Assembly (NCBI GenBank): GCA_029213025.1
Contig: JARGOZ010000047.1
Coordinates: 1 to 41,944 of the forward strand
Source of the DNA: Verrucomicrobiales bacterium
Lineage (GTDB): Bacteria > Verrucomicrobiota > Verrucomicrobiia > Verrucomicrobiales > DEV007
Length of the DNA: 41,944 bases
Direction: 5' to 3'
In this document: positions 1 to 7,108 of the stretch, piece after piece
How positions within the stretch are numbered: position 1 is the stretch's first letter
How the letters are laid out: every line of letters starts with the position of its first letter
The notes under the pieces: generated by a model
Told to the model about the DNA's origin: nothing
Databases searched by the model: none
What the model saw: the letters and a program-made list of their open reading frames with translations, nothing else
Made by a program: the position numbers and the translations under genes

Positions 1-502
1 TTTCCAATAATTTATCATCCCTGTTGTAGAAATAGGCAGTCACATTTCCATCCGCTATTTTTTTGTTTCCCTTAAATTGCAGTTTGGCCTCAATGCACTT
101 GATCTGATATTCCCAACCGGATTTCGTAGAGACATATCCCGGAGGGTTTTCTCTTCGCAAACCGCGGATGACATATGCCTCTGAATTTATTGGTGATTCC
201 CAGTCAATATTCTGATTGGAATTCTCAGGACTGTTTTTTTGCTTTTCGAATGCGCTCCTCGCAAGCGCCTGATCCGGTCGGCTGAGTTTCGCAAGCGGGA
301 AAGGAAGTTGTCGACCGCCTTGAAGTTCGAGAATGAGAGTATCTTCGCCCTGAAATCCCACTAATTTCGCGTCCACCGTTCTCCCTGTCGAATCGGTCCA
401 GGTTCGCTCGATATTTAATGGTTCCGCCGTTGCTGAAACGGAAAGACTTCCCGTGATTACTATCCAAAAGAGAGATGACAGAAGAATTCGGTGAGTCTGC
501 AT
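1..502 (-). CDS. Secreted SHD1-like domain protein (3' end outside window)
   Basis: The reading frame opens with ATG at 502 on the minus strand and runs off the left edge, giving about 167 residues. The N-terminus is a clear signal peptide (MQTHRILLSSLFWIVITG, then SVSATAEP). Residues about 30-80 contain RTWTDSTGRTVDAKLVGF, then a Leu/Glu-rich beta stretch and FPLAKLS. This resembles the SHD1-like module common in secreted Verrucomicrobia and Planctomycetes proteins, usually of unknown function. A longer open frame at 225-551 on the same strand overlaps it in another phase, but lacks the signal peptide and the domain, so I treat it as a shadow. After the domain I recognise nothing. It is divergent from the next gene. 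Domain assignment is by pattern memory and the molecular role is unknown. Confidence 0.7.
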   Translation of the reverse strand, partial: MQTHRILLSSLFWIVITGSLSVSATAEPLNIERTWTDSTGRTVDAKLVGFQGEDTLILELQGGRQLPFPLAKLSRPDQALARSAFEKQKNSPENSNQNIDWESPINSEAYVIRGLRRENPPGYVSTKSGWEYQIKCIEAKLQFKGNKKIADGNVTAYFYNRDDKLLE

Positions 503-800
503 CCCTTAAGTAATGACCGACCGCCAATATTACAATTCCCTTTTCGAGCAAAAATTGCGGTCCCCTTTCAGAATATGTTGAGGCTCTTCATTTTATGTAC
601 GGCTTCCGCTATAAATACAATTCAGTTTTATAATCGCTGAATTTTGAGTTTTCAAATTAGATATGACCCATGAACAAAAAATCGCATTGCCGGGAAAACC
701 TGGATAAAAGCATGATTTCCTGTCCGTTTGAGAGGTTTGTGTAATTCGCTGTTCAGTATCACCGCTTTATCTCCTTGCAAAAGCATATACTTTTTCAACT
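503..800. other. Divergent intergenic region with a weak dyad
   Basis: This 298-bp AT-rich region separates two divergently transcribed genes and should hold both promoters. A 7-bp inverted repeat (AATTCAG ... CTGAATT) lies at 619-643. Because neither neighbour ends here it is unlikely to be a terminator and could be an operator. No convincing -35/-10 pair or Shine-Dalgarno sequence stands out, and I see no RNA gene or coding frame. Confidence 0.4.
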
Positions 801-1418
801 ATGAGTTCACCAGAGAATCCCGGACAACAAATGTTTCACATCCTTCGAAACGGCGAACAGGAAGCCATTGGCCCCTACACTCAGACTGAACTTGTCAGCC
901 TGTTAGACAGTGCACAAATCACAGCAACGGATTTTGTTTTTTATCCCGAATTGGACGGATGGAAGCCCCTTGGACAGATTTTTGATATACAGAAGGAAGT
1001 TCCCGATTTTGGTGAGGAAGGACAGGATCCCCGGGTTGTTACAGAGTGTATCAATTTCATTAATAGTCGTGCTGAACCCGGCGAACAGGTTCACTACGTC
1101 GCGGTGCAACAGTTGCCCGCACTTAGTTTAACGGCCGCAGTCCGTTTGACCTCTCCAAAATCGATAATTCTCACTAATCGTCGCTTTTGCATTCTCAATC
1201 CCCATTTGATGGGTTCGATCGAGTTTGAGGAGTACCCTCTTGAGTTGATTTCAGGAGGGGTGAAAAAGCTGAAATCCGGCAAGGATTCCGGTGTGTTCAA
1301 TATCGTTTTGAAAAACAGTGAATGGGTTACTCTTGATAAGTTACCTGTTGATCAGCTCAATCGCCTCGAATATTTCGCATCTGTCATTCTGTCGGAAGAT
1401 CAACCCTCTGACGAATGA
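801..1418 (+). CDS. GYF_2 domain protein with C-terminal PH-like domain
   Basis: This is a 205-residue cytoplasmic protein without signal peptide or membrane segment. Residues about 12-60 (FHILRNGEQEAIGPYTQTEL, then a Trp-containing WKPLGQIFD end) match the GYF_2 (DUF4339) fold, a small module thought to bind peptides in bacterial membrane-associated proteins. Residues about 85-195 (EPGEQVHYVAVQQLPAL ... SIILTNRRFCILNPHLMG ... FEEYPLELISGGVKKLKSG) look like a bacterial PH-like domain, in which the LTNRR segment is typical. It is convergent with the next gene, 17 bp away. No Shine-Dalgarno sequence is visible upstream of the ATG. Domain calls are fairly safe and the cellular role is unknown. 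Confidence 0.8.
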   Translation: MSSPENPGQQMFHILRNGEQEAIGPYTQTELVSLLDSAQITATDFVFYPELDGWKPLGQIFDIQKEVPDFGEEGQDPRVVTECINFINSRAEPGEQVHYVAVQQLPALSLTAAVRLTSPKSIILTNRRFCILNPHLMGSIEFEEYPLELISGGVKKLKSGKDSGVFNIVLKNSEWVTLDKLPVDQLNRLEYFASVILSEDQPSDE

Positions 1419-1435
1419 AGAGACCGGGGAGCCAA

Positions 1436-1987
1436 TTAATCTGGGACCTGTCCCGGCTCATTGCCGGATTCGGGGAAATGAGCGAGGTAGGATTCTCCGC
1501 ATCCCCGGACTACCATTTCGCCTTCTGCCTGCTGCGGGCTCCAAACCGGTATGACTGACCTGCAGACAAATCCCGCCAGCAACAGCACCAGCCCGGCAAT
1601 TGAAGTCGTGATTCCGGAAAAGAATCCCACCGGAATCATCAACGCTCCCAGTCCGATCAGCGCAAAAGCCACGGTCTGCTGGATACGGAACTTCTCCTGA
1701 TTGGACCGGTCCAGGCCAATCACAGCTTTATGACCGCCAAACCAGCTTTGCGGTTTGAATGGACTCCGGATGCCTACAGAGATCACTGAATTCGGAGCTT
1801 TCCCGGATTTAATACAAATTTGGGAAGAAAGCGTCGCGTTGCCAATTAACACCAGATCTTTGCCTCTCCGGACAATGGCTGCTTGAACCGGGGGCGACAC
1901 TTCAACCTGCGGATCAGGCTCTGAAGCCAGATCTTCAAAGGTAGGTTGATTCATCTCCGGGCGTTCGGGATTGTTTTCGGCACTCAT
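1436..1987 (-). CDS. Hypothetical membrane protein with two C-terminal TM segments
   Basis: This is a 183-residue protein. The first 35 residues are acidic and Pro-rich (probably disordered). Residues about 38-95 form a beta-rich soluble part containing VRRGKDLVLIGNATLSS and WFGGHKAVIGLDRS. Two hydrophobic segments follow at about 108-127 and 129-147, and a short polar tail ends the protein. The topology suggests a small sensor or scaffold anchored near its C-terminus. I do not recognise the family. It is convergent with the GYF_2 protein, which often occurs with membrane proteins of this sort, so a functional link is possible but unproven. Confidence 0.7.
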   Translation of the reverse strand: MSAENNPERPEMNQPTFEDLASEPDPQVEVSPPVQAAIVRRGKDLVLIGNATLSSQICIKSGKAPNSVISVGIRSPFKPQSWFGGHKAVIGLDRSNQEKFRIQQTVAFALIGLGALMIPVGFFSGITTSIAGLVLLLAGFVCRSVIPVWSPQQAEGEMVVRGCGESYLAHFPESGNEPGQVPD

Positions 1988-2425
1988 AGTCAGTTAATCA
2001 TCTGGACGAATCCCGATGACTATCAAGAGGTATTTTGTAAAGAATACGTAAGGGTGGAACGCGTCTGGACCGGTTTGGTTGAAAAAATGTTAGTGCATCG
2101 CGCCGGAAGCAAACCGAGAATTTGTCGCAGCAATGAAGAATATACTGGATATCTACTATAAAATAACAAGCCATAAAATAACAAGCCAGACTAAAGCCAG
2201 ACTAATAGGGAGAAAAGAAGTCGGAATTCGGCTGGAATCCGCTTTTGTAGGGGCGGACAGGCGTTCGATCTTGCGCTACCGAAACCACTTTATCCAACGA
2301 TAGCCCGGAATTTGATGGTGTTGGCTGATATCACGCCACAGTTCAAAGGCGGCGGAGATGATTGAGCCGCCAGTTCATTCGACCTCTTTTTCGTGTTATG
2401 GTATCAATTGATCCCGGAACTCTGA
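1988..2425. other. Gene-free stretch with nested tandem duplications
   Basis: No convincing gene is visible in these 438 bp. The left part must carry the promoter of the minus-strand membrane protein. The middle carries short perfect tandem duplications (see 2158-2205). The right part precedes a decayed antitoxin gene, and no intact toxin gene is seen there. A weak coding-like stretch on the minus strand at about 2270-2370 (contains ELWRDISQHHQIPGYRW) has no start and no recognised homology, so I do not call it. Confidence 0.5.
2158..2205. repeat. Two adjoining perfect tandem duplications (15 bp x2, 11 bp x2)
   Basis: ATAAAATAACAAGCC occurs twice without a gap (2158-2172 and 2173-2187). It is followed with slight overlap by AGCCAGACTAA twice (2184-2194 and 2195-2205). 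Such nested perfect duplications suggest recent replication slippage or the scar of a small insertion or excision. They sit in a non-coding area next to a pseudogene. Confidence 0.85.
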
Positions 2426-2908
2426 ATGGCATCCATTCGTCGAACAGCCCCGGCCGAAGTGAAAACTGATAGCACAACAACCTACCAATGCCCTGTTTGT
2501 GAAAGGGGGGGAGATGATCCTTCAGCGACAGGATTTTGAAACGTCGGTTGAAGGCGAAACAATCATCGTTCCGGATGTTGAGACGGAAATTTGCCCGGGA
2601 TGTAAGGAGATGGTTTTAACTCCTGTGGGTTCTCGACAAGTTAGCGAGTAAGTTGAAAAATTGTCGGGGCGATCACTCACGACGAGCTCGAAGTTTTTCT
2701 CAATAAGTATCATCTCACCCACAAAAAGGCAGCTCAGGTATTAGGGATCGGAGAAAAAAATCTCTCTCGCTGGCTTAACGGAAAGCAGCGTGTCTCAAGT
2801 TCAATGAGTAACTATATCCGTACTCTAATCGCTCATCCTGAAGCATTCGAAACACTAAGGAAGCGGCAGTGGGATAAACCCACAGTAGAGAAAAAGGTGC
2901 CGACTTAG
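2426..2908 (+). pseudogene. Decayed MqsA-family antitoxin (zinc-finger plus HTH)
   Basis: The remains of one protein are spread over the frames. ATG at 2426 leads to a zinc-binding start (TYQCPVCERG). A run of seven G at about 2507-2513 shifts the frame by one. The next frame reads EMILQRQDFETSVEGETIIV, then VPDVETEICPGCKEM, the second CxxC knuckle. It then meets TAA at about 2650. A missing base in the following A run restores the first frame, which encodes an HTH region: DELEVFLNKYHLTHKKAAQV, then LGIGEKNLSRWLNGKQRVSS, ending at TAG 2908. The order CxxC, CxxC, XRE-like HTH is that of the MqsA/YgiT-type antitoxins, which bind DNA and neutralise a partner toxin. At least three lesions (+1, nonsense, -1) separate it from an intact gene. 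No toxin gene is seen on either side. Sequencing error at homopolymers could explain the two indels but not the TAA. Confidence 0.75.
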
Positions 2909-3046
2909 AAGCTGTCGTGATCTAAAATGACGACAAGATGATGTCGAGAGGATTTTCAGTGCCTGGGTGCTGTTTCAGGACCTGGGTAACACATTTGGGG
3001 CACGTGATTTCCGGAAACACACCTCTGAGGATCAGGCCTGTACGGT

Positions 3047-3454
3047 TCAGGATCCGGTATATATTTTGCGCCGGTTTTCTTCTGTCATTTCGGCATCTTT
3101 GATGGTCGTTTCGGCCCCGGTCAACAGGTCCTTCAGGATCAAATCGACCTGGGTCGAATCAGGCGCACCCGCAGCAACAAGGACTTCCGCGATATCTTCG
3201 CGGATGCGCTTCTGCCAACGGGCTCCATAGTGATTTTTAGCCGTCTCGATTAACTGCTCACTGCTTATGCCTTCAATGGCAGACACTTCGTAAAAAGTGC
3301 CTTCGTATTCCGCAATGATTTTTTCGTTTTCGAATGTAACCGAAGTGAATGGTGAGATTTTCTTCCACTCCGGTCGCGATGAGCTGTCGAATTGCCACGT
3401 AGCATACGCAGCAAATAAGAGAATGCAGAGGATGGTTATTTTTGTCATTTTCAT
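3047..3454 (-). CDS. Small exported hypothetical protein in ECF sigma locus
   Basis: I chose ATG 3454 (MKMTKITILCILLFAAYATW), which gives a clean signal sequence or N-terminal anchor and an AAAGG-like ribosome site about 7 bases upstream. An upstream start at 3484 would overlap the previous gene and add a polar leader. The 135-residue product continues with a soluble domain (WKKISPFTSVTFENEKIIAE ... GTFYEVSAIEGISSEQLIE), Lys/Glu-rich and probably alpha/beta. The family is not recognised. It is the last gene of the sigma factor/membrane partner/exported protein set and lies 26 bp after the membrane protein, so it is likely co-transcribed and may be part of the signal-sensing module. Confidence 0.75.
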   Translation of the reverse strand: MKMTKITILCILLFAAYATWQFDSSSRPEWKKISPFTSVTFENEKIIAEYEGTFYEVSAIEGISSEQLIETAKNHYGARWQKRIREDIAEVLVAAGAPDSTQVDLILKDLLTGAETTIKDAEMTEENRRKIYTGS

Positions 3455-3480
3455 AGTGTGCCTTTTGCAGGGTCTGATGA

Positions 3481-4083
3481 TCATTCACTTTCGGATTCCA
3501 GTGATTCAAGAAATTCCACGAGCTCTTCCCGGCGTGGTAAAAGATTCTTTCGAACACCCCATTGAAACAACTCATACACGCCCCAGAAAATGAGGCCGCT
3601 TACTATCACATTATGCGCAGCTCCCCATGGATTCCGAACGAGAAGTCCTGTATGGATGAAGAAGGCCGCCATCGGCACCCAGGGGGGGAGCAAATACCAC
3701 CAGAACACATTTTTCTGCAGCCGGATCTGGTGATCAACTTTAGCGAGAGAATGCTCTACTGATGTGCGAAGCGATTCTCCCGGACGAGGCTGTATTCGCC
3801 GCTGTTTCATTCGATTCATGATCAGGAAACCGGCGACCAGCAAAAAGGCCGGAATTTCAAGATACCATGTCCAGGGGAGATCCCGGGTTATCCCCAACCA
3901 AATCCATGCCGGAACATATATCAGGCCAAAGACGAAGGCCAAAATTCTGTCGTGTACAAAGTAGGATCTCTCCATCGCCTGATGATTTCGACGCACCATT
4001 TTCAGTAGTGCATCACTTTCGACCTTAACCTGACCGGAACCGCTCTGGTTCTGCCACGCACTCTGTAGTTCATCAAATTCCAT
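3481..4083 (-). CDS. Membrane partner of ECF sigma factor (probable anti-sigma)
   Basis: This is a 200-residue protein. The N-terminal 40 residues are soluble (MEFDELQSAWQNQ, then a Lys/His/Arg-rich helix). Four hydrophobic segments follow at about 45-65, 70-88, 125-142 and 150-170, and the tail is charged (RREELVEFLESLESESE). Its start overlaps the end of the sigma factor gene by 11 bp, which indicates translational coupling. In such sigma/membrane protein pairs the cytosolic N-terminus usually sequesters the sigma factor. No HxxxCxxC zinc anti-sigma motif is visible, so the anti-sigma role is inferred from position and topology. Confidence 0.75.
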   Translation of the reverse strand: MEFDELQSAWQNQSGSGQVKVESDALLKMVRRNHQAMERSYFVHDRILAFVFGLIYVPAWIWLGITRDLPWTWYLEIPAFLLVAGFLIMNRMKQRRIQPRPGESLRTSVEHSLAKVDHQIRLQKNVFWWYLLPPWVPMAAFFIHTGLLVRNPWGAAHNVIVSGLIFWGVYELFQWGVRKNLLPRREELVEFLESLESESE

Positions 4084-4588
4084 TGAGTTCCCCCTTCATT
4101 TTAGCTATCAATTGTTTTCGTGCCCTCGACAATCGGACGCCGACGCATCCTTCTGAAACCCCTATCACCTCAGCTATATCCTGATAGCTCAGGCCATCGA
4201 GATGAAGCAGTAGGAGTGAGGCCTCTGCTGCGGGCATTTGCCGGATCGCTTCGTACAAAGTTTCGAGTAGAGGGTTCGGCTCGTTTGCTGCCTGTTCCTG
4301 CAGGGCTGAAAAGGAGATGATTTCCTCGTGGCGCTCTCTTCGGCGCTTTTCCGACCTTTTCCATGCACGGGCGGTATTGAGCGCCACGCGGTACATCCAT
4401 GTGGTCTCCTTGCAACGCCCCTCAAACGAAGGCATCGAGCGCCACAGTTGGAGTAGAATTTCCTGGAAAAGGTCATTTTTATCCTCCGGCAAAGTTGCCG
4501 AGGCATGAACGACGCGGAAGATCAGTCCCTGGTAGTCTTCGACCCAGCGGCAATATTGTTCTTCCAGTTCCTGATCCGTTTCCTGCAT
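4073..4588 (-). CDS. ECF-family RNA polymerase sigma factor
   Basis: This is a 171-residue sigma-70 protein of the extracytoplasmic function type. Region 2 spans about residues 15-75 (YQGLIFRVVHASATLPEDKN, DLFQEILLQLWRSMPSFEG, then TTWMYRVALNTARAWKRSEK). Region 4 spans about 110-165 (EAIRQMPAAEASLLLLHLDG, LSYQDIAEVIGVSEGCVGVR, LSRARKQLIAKMKGEL). Its length and the absence of regions 1 and 3 are normal for ECF factors. It redirects RNA polymerase to a stress or envelope regulon, probably including its own operon. The gene overlaps the downstream membrane protein gene. No strong ECF-type promoter could be assigned by eye in the 185 bp upstream. Confidence 0.95.
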   Translation of the reverse strand: MQETDQELEEQYCRWVEDYQGLIFRVVHASATLPEDKNDLFQEILLQLWRSMPSFEGRCKETTWMYRVALNTARAWKRSEKRRRERHEEIISFSALQEQAANEPNPLLETLYEAIRQMPAAEASLLLLHLDGLSYQDIAEVIGVSEGCVGVRLSRARKQLIAKMKGELNGI

Positions 4589-4773
4589 GTAACTTTTATC
4601 GTCAACATACCAGTGACCGTGAAGCGTTGTTTATTACAGAAAATTTCATAAAACATCATTTTTATGCACCGGGAGTGTCACTATCGCGTTACGGGTAAGC
4701 CAGTCTATGCTTTGAGGTGGCGCTACGACGTAGTACTGAGGACGCTTGTTCAACCTCAAAATACCAACCTGTT

Positions 4774-5529
4774 CTACTGCGCTTTTCCTTTCCGAAGGCT
4801 GAAGCGGAGATATTTTGTGAGCAGAATGGCTATGATCGCCCCGGTTATCACTATCCATAGTATATCGATTTTAGATGATCTCAACATAGCCAGTGTGCCT
4901 TTCAAATGAGCATTGAAATACGGAGAACCCGGATTAGGGATTCCGGGTGAAAGAAGGATCGTATTGAGTAGTTTTTCCTCTGAGAACTGTTTTAACGCAA
5001 CCTGGTAGGGTTGTTTTCGCAATGAGTCGGCGACTGTGACGTGTGTCCCGTCTGATTCCGTAAAAACCACCCAGTGCATGCCTCCAGCTTCGGTTTGATA
5101 AAGTGCCAAAATGTAGTTTCCGGTAGCCAGGTGGTGTTCGATATGTTCGAGGTTGCGTTGGCTGAAATCGCTGACGGTTTCTGCGGTAAAACCGTCCTGA
5201 ACGAGGACCCGGAGAATGTCGGGTTGGAGGGTACCTTTGCTGTCGTTCACGAAAGGAACGGCATTTACTGCCGTTCCAAGGCGTTGTTTCAAATTTGCCT
5301 TCTCCGGGTCAAGACCATAGCTCTTGTAGATCGCAGAAAGGGAGTGAAATCCTCACGAAAAAGCGTCAGTCTGAATTTCCTGAACCAACGGAGCGGGTAT
5401 CGGGTTGGGGATTTGATGGAGCGGAGATGGTCTACGGCTTCCTCCCGTAGAACCGAACGTGAAAAGGCCCCAGATTATAACGCTCAAAAGACAGGTGACT
5501 GTTCTGATCATTTTCAATTGTTCAGACAT
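4774..5529 (-). CDS. Membrane C39-like peptidase with in-frame TGA at the catalytic Cys (candidate selenoprotein or nonsense allele)
   Basis: Two open stretches on the same frame, separated only by TGA at 5355-5353, form one protein of about 251 residues. From ATG 5529 there is an N-terminal membrane or signal segment (MIRTVTCLLSVIIWGLFTF, residues 7-25), then a Pro-rich linker and QTDAFS-[TGA]-GFHSLSAIYKSYGLD. In C39 peptidases the layout is Q, six residues to Cys, Gly at +1, Leu at +5 and YG at +12/+13. All these positions match with TGA in the Cys place (residue 59). His152 (GGMHWVVF) and Asp168 (VTVADS) fit the other catalytic residues, 16 apart as in ComA-type C39 domains. A second TM segment lies at about 218-240 (IDILWIVITGAIIAILLTKY). 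Beyond the TGA the frame is undamaged. A GTG start at 5553 with AGGAAG upstream is an alternative. Automatic callers would split it at a TTG start (5292). Family assignment is mine by motif, and whether TGA is read as selenocysteine is unknown. Confidence 0.7.
5310..5326 (-). promoter_or_regulatory. Candidate SECIS-like hairpin downstream of the in-frame TGA
   Basis: On the minus strand, 26 nt after TGA, the transcript can form CAAGA-GCUAUGG-UCUUG. This is a 5-bp stem with a 7-nt loop that starts with G, the loop beginning about 31 nt after UGA. Distance, stem length and an early loop G agree with the general bacterial SECIS pattern. The stem is short and could be chance, so this is only suggestive. 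Confidence 0.25.
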
Positions 5530-5595
5530 AGTGATCGAATTCATTGACACCACACATTTCTTCCTGTTTGCTTCTCAACCACTACCGCAACGATA

Positions 5596-5865
5596 ATGCC
5601 TACGGTTTCTTTTTCACCTAACATTCGCAGCCACGTGGATGTGGAAACCTGTGATGTCTCCGGCGGTACGGTGAGGGAGGCTCTCGAAGCTGTTTTACTT
5701 CTGCACCCGAAGTTGCGGAGCTATCTCTTTGATGACGACGGATCGGTCCGCAAACATATCGCGATGATCCTGAATTCGGAGCCGGTCGAAGATCGCGAAA
5801 CTCTTTCTGATGCGACCCAACCGGAGGATGAAATTTTTGTTATGCAGGCTTTGTCCGGGGGATAA
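5596..5865 (+). CDS. MoaD/ThiS-family ubiquitin-like protein
   Basis: This 89-residue protein has the beta-grasp pattern of MoaD/ThiS sulfur carriers: VSFSPNIRSHVDVE, a helix GTVREALEAVLLLHPKLRSY, RKHIAMILNSEPV and PEDEIFVMQALSGG. It ends in Gly-Gly, the residues that are adenylated and thiocarboxylated or conjugated in this family. The family serves molybdopterin, thiamine or cysteine synthesis, but no moeB/thiF-like E1 or moaE is nearby. Instead it lies 27 bp before a BNR-propeller gene. I recall the same two families being adjacent in other bacterial genomes, so this carrier probably belongs to an uncharacterised two-gene module. It is divergent from the C39-like peptidase gene, with 66 bp between the starts I chose. 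Confidence 0.85.
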   Translation: MPTVSFSPNIRSHVDVETCDVSGGTVREALEAVLLLHPKLRSYLFDDDGSVRKHIAMILNSEPVEDRETLSDATQPEDEIFVMQALSGG

Positions 5866-5892
5866 CTACTACAACTTTACCTACAGAAACTC

Positions 5893-7005
5893 ATGAGCAG
5901 TCGATTTTACGTCGGGACCCGAAAGGGACTTTTTACTTTTGAAAAAGGCAACTCCGGCTGGAGCCAGACCGGAGCCGATTTTTTAGGAGTGCCGGTTCCG
6001 ATGTTGCTGTCAGACCACCGGAACAATGCTCTGTTCATCGCAGCGGAGCATGAACATTTCGGAACCAAGCTGCACCGCTCGAAAGACGGCGGGAAAACCT
6101 GGGATGAGCTGGAACCGCCGGTTTATCCGGAGAAACCGGACGACGCTCCTCTAATAGTTGATCCGTGGAGGAAAGTCGAAGTGCCCTGGTCGCTGAAAAA
6201 GGTCTGGAGTATGGAAACGGGGGGAAACAGCGATGGCGAACTCTGGTGCGGTACGATCCCCGGCGGACTGTTCCGTTCCACCGATCACGGGGAGAGTTGG
6301 GAATTGAACGAAAGTCTATGGAACCGGCCGGAAAGGTCGAAATGGAGCGGGGGAGGCTATGATTTTCCGGGGATTCATTCAATTTGTGTGCATCCCGAAG
6401 ATCCCGAAAAGATCGCCCTGGGGATTTCCTGTGGCGGGGTTTGGCGCACAGCTGACGGCGGAAAGTCGTGGACTCAAAATGCCCATGGAATGGTCTATGA
6501 TTTTATCCCGGAGGAACAGGGCGCTGCCGAGCCGGATTCCCAGGATCCCCATTGTATGGTCCAGTGCCGGAAGAGTCCGGAACGGTTTTGGGTGCAGCAT
6601 CACTGCGCGATTTACCGTTCCGATAACGGGGCGGAGAGCTGGACGGAGGTCAAAGATGTGTCGCCTTCAGGATTTGGGTTTGCGGTTGCCGTGCACCCGG
6701 AGGATCCCGATACAGCCTGGTTTGTGCCCGCGAAAAAAGATGAGATGCGCTATCCGGTAGACGGGAAATTTGTCATAAACCGCACCAGGGACGGAGGAAA
6801 TACTTTCGAAACGATCAGTAAAGGCCTGCCCGAAGGTCCATCATACGATTTGGTCTACCGGCACGCCCTCGTCGTCGGGGAAGATGGCACAACACTGGTC
6901 ACCGGATCCACCACGGGCTCTCTTTGGGTCAGCGAAGACGGCGGCGATTCATGGGCGCATCTCACGGCTCATTTGCCCCCGGTTTACTGTGTGAAATTCG
7001 GGTAG
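5893..7005 (+). CDS. BNR/sialidase-like beta-propeller protein
   Basis: This is a 370-residue cytoplasmic-looking protein without signal peptide. It has repeated Asp-box or BNR motifs (S/T-x-D-x-G-x-x-W/F): SKDGGKTW (about 64), STDHGESW (about 136), TADGGKSW (about 189), SDNGAESW (about 247), TRDGGNTF (about 299) and SEDGGDSW (about 346). This is the sortilin/YCF48/sialidase type of propeller. The repeats begin with GTRKGLFTF and HPEDPEKIALG-like strands. The sialidase catalytic Arg triad and Asp/Glu/Tyr pattern cannot be confirmed, so glycosidase activity should not be assumed. It follows the MoaD/ThiS-like gene closely and is probably co-expressed, perhaps as a binding partner or target of that ubiquitin-like protein. 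Confidence 0.85.
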   Translation: MSSRFYVGTRKGLFTFEKGNSGWSQTGADFLGVPVPMLLSDHRNNALFIAAEHEHFGTKLHRSKDGGKTWDELEPPVYPEKPDDAPLIVDPWRKVEVPWSLKKVWSMETGGNSDGELWCGTIPGGLFRSTDHGESWELNESLWNRPERSKWSGGGYDFPGIHSICVHPEDPEKIALGISCGGVWRTADGGKSWTQNAHGMVYDFIPEEQGAAEPDSQDPHCMVQCRKSPERFWVQHHCAIYRSDNGAESWTEVKDVSPSGFGFAVAVHPEDPDTAWFVPAKKDEMRYPVDGKFVINRTRDGGNTFETISKGLPEGPSYDLVYRHALVVGEDGTTLVTGSTTGSLWVSEDGGDSWAHLTAHLPPVYCVKFG

Positions 7006-7108
7006 GATCTTGCGGCAGGGAACGGATGATTTAACGGGTTGGCTATTGCCATTGCTCCAGCAAATCGGTAAAACTCCGGGTATGGTCCGAAATGATTCAA
7101 AGACTTGT

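Noticed and set aside
225..551. Open frame of 108 residues on the minus strand
   Set aside because: It overlaps, in another phase, the frame starting at 502 that has a real signal peptide and an SHD1-like domain. The 108-residue product itself has neither.
1946..2161. Plus-strand frame of 71 residues
   Set aside because: It starts inside the opposite-strand membrane protein gene, shows no recognisable domain, and ends in the tandem duplication.
4774..5553. Genetic code change (TGA as Trp or Gly) to explain the in-frame TGA
   Set aside because: TGA is the normal stop in several neighbouring genes, and the ATGA overlaps depend on it, so TGA is not generally reassigned.
5893..7005. Calling the BNR protein a true sialidase
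   Set aside because: Asp boxes alone only show the propeller fold. The catalytic Arg triad could not be seen and there is no signal peptide.
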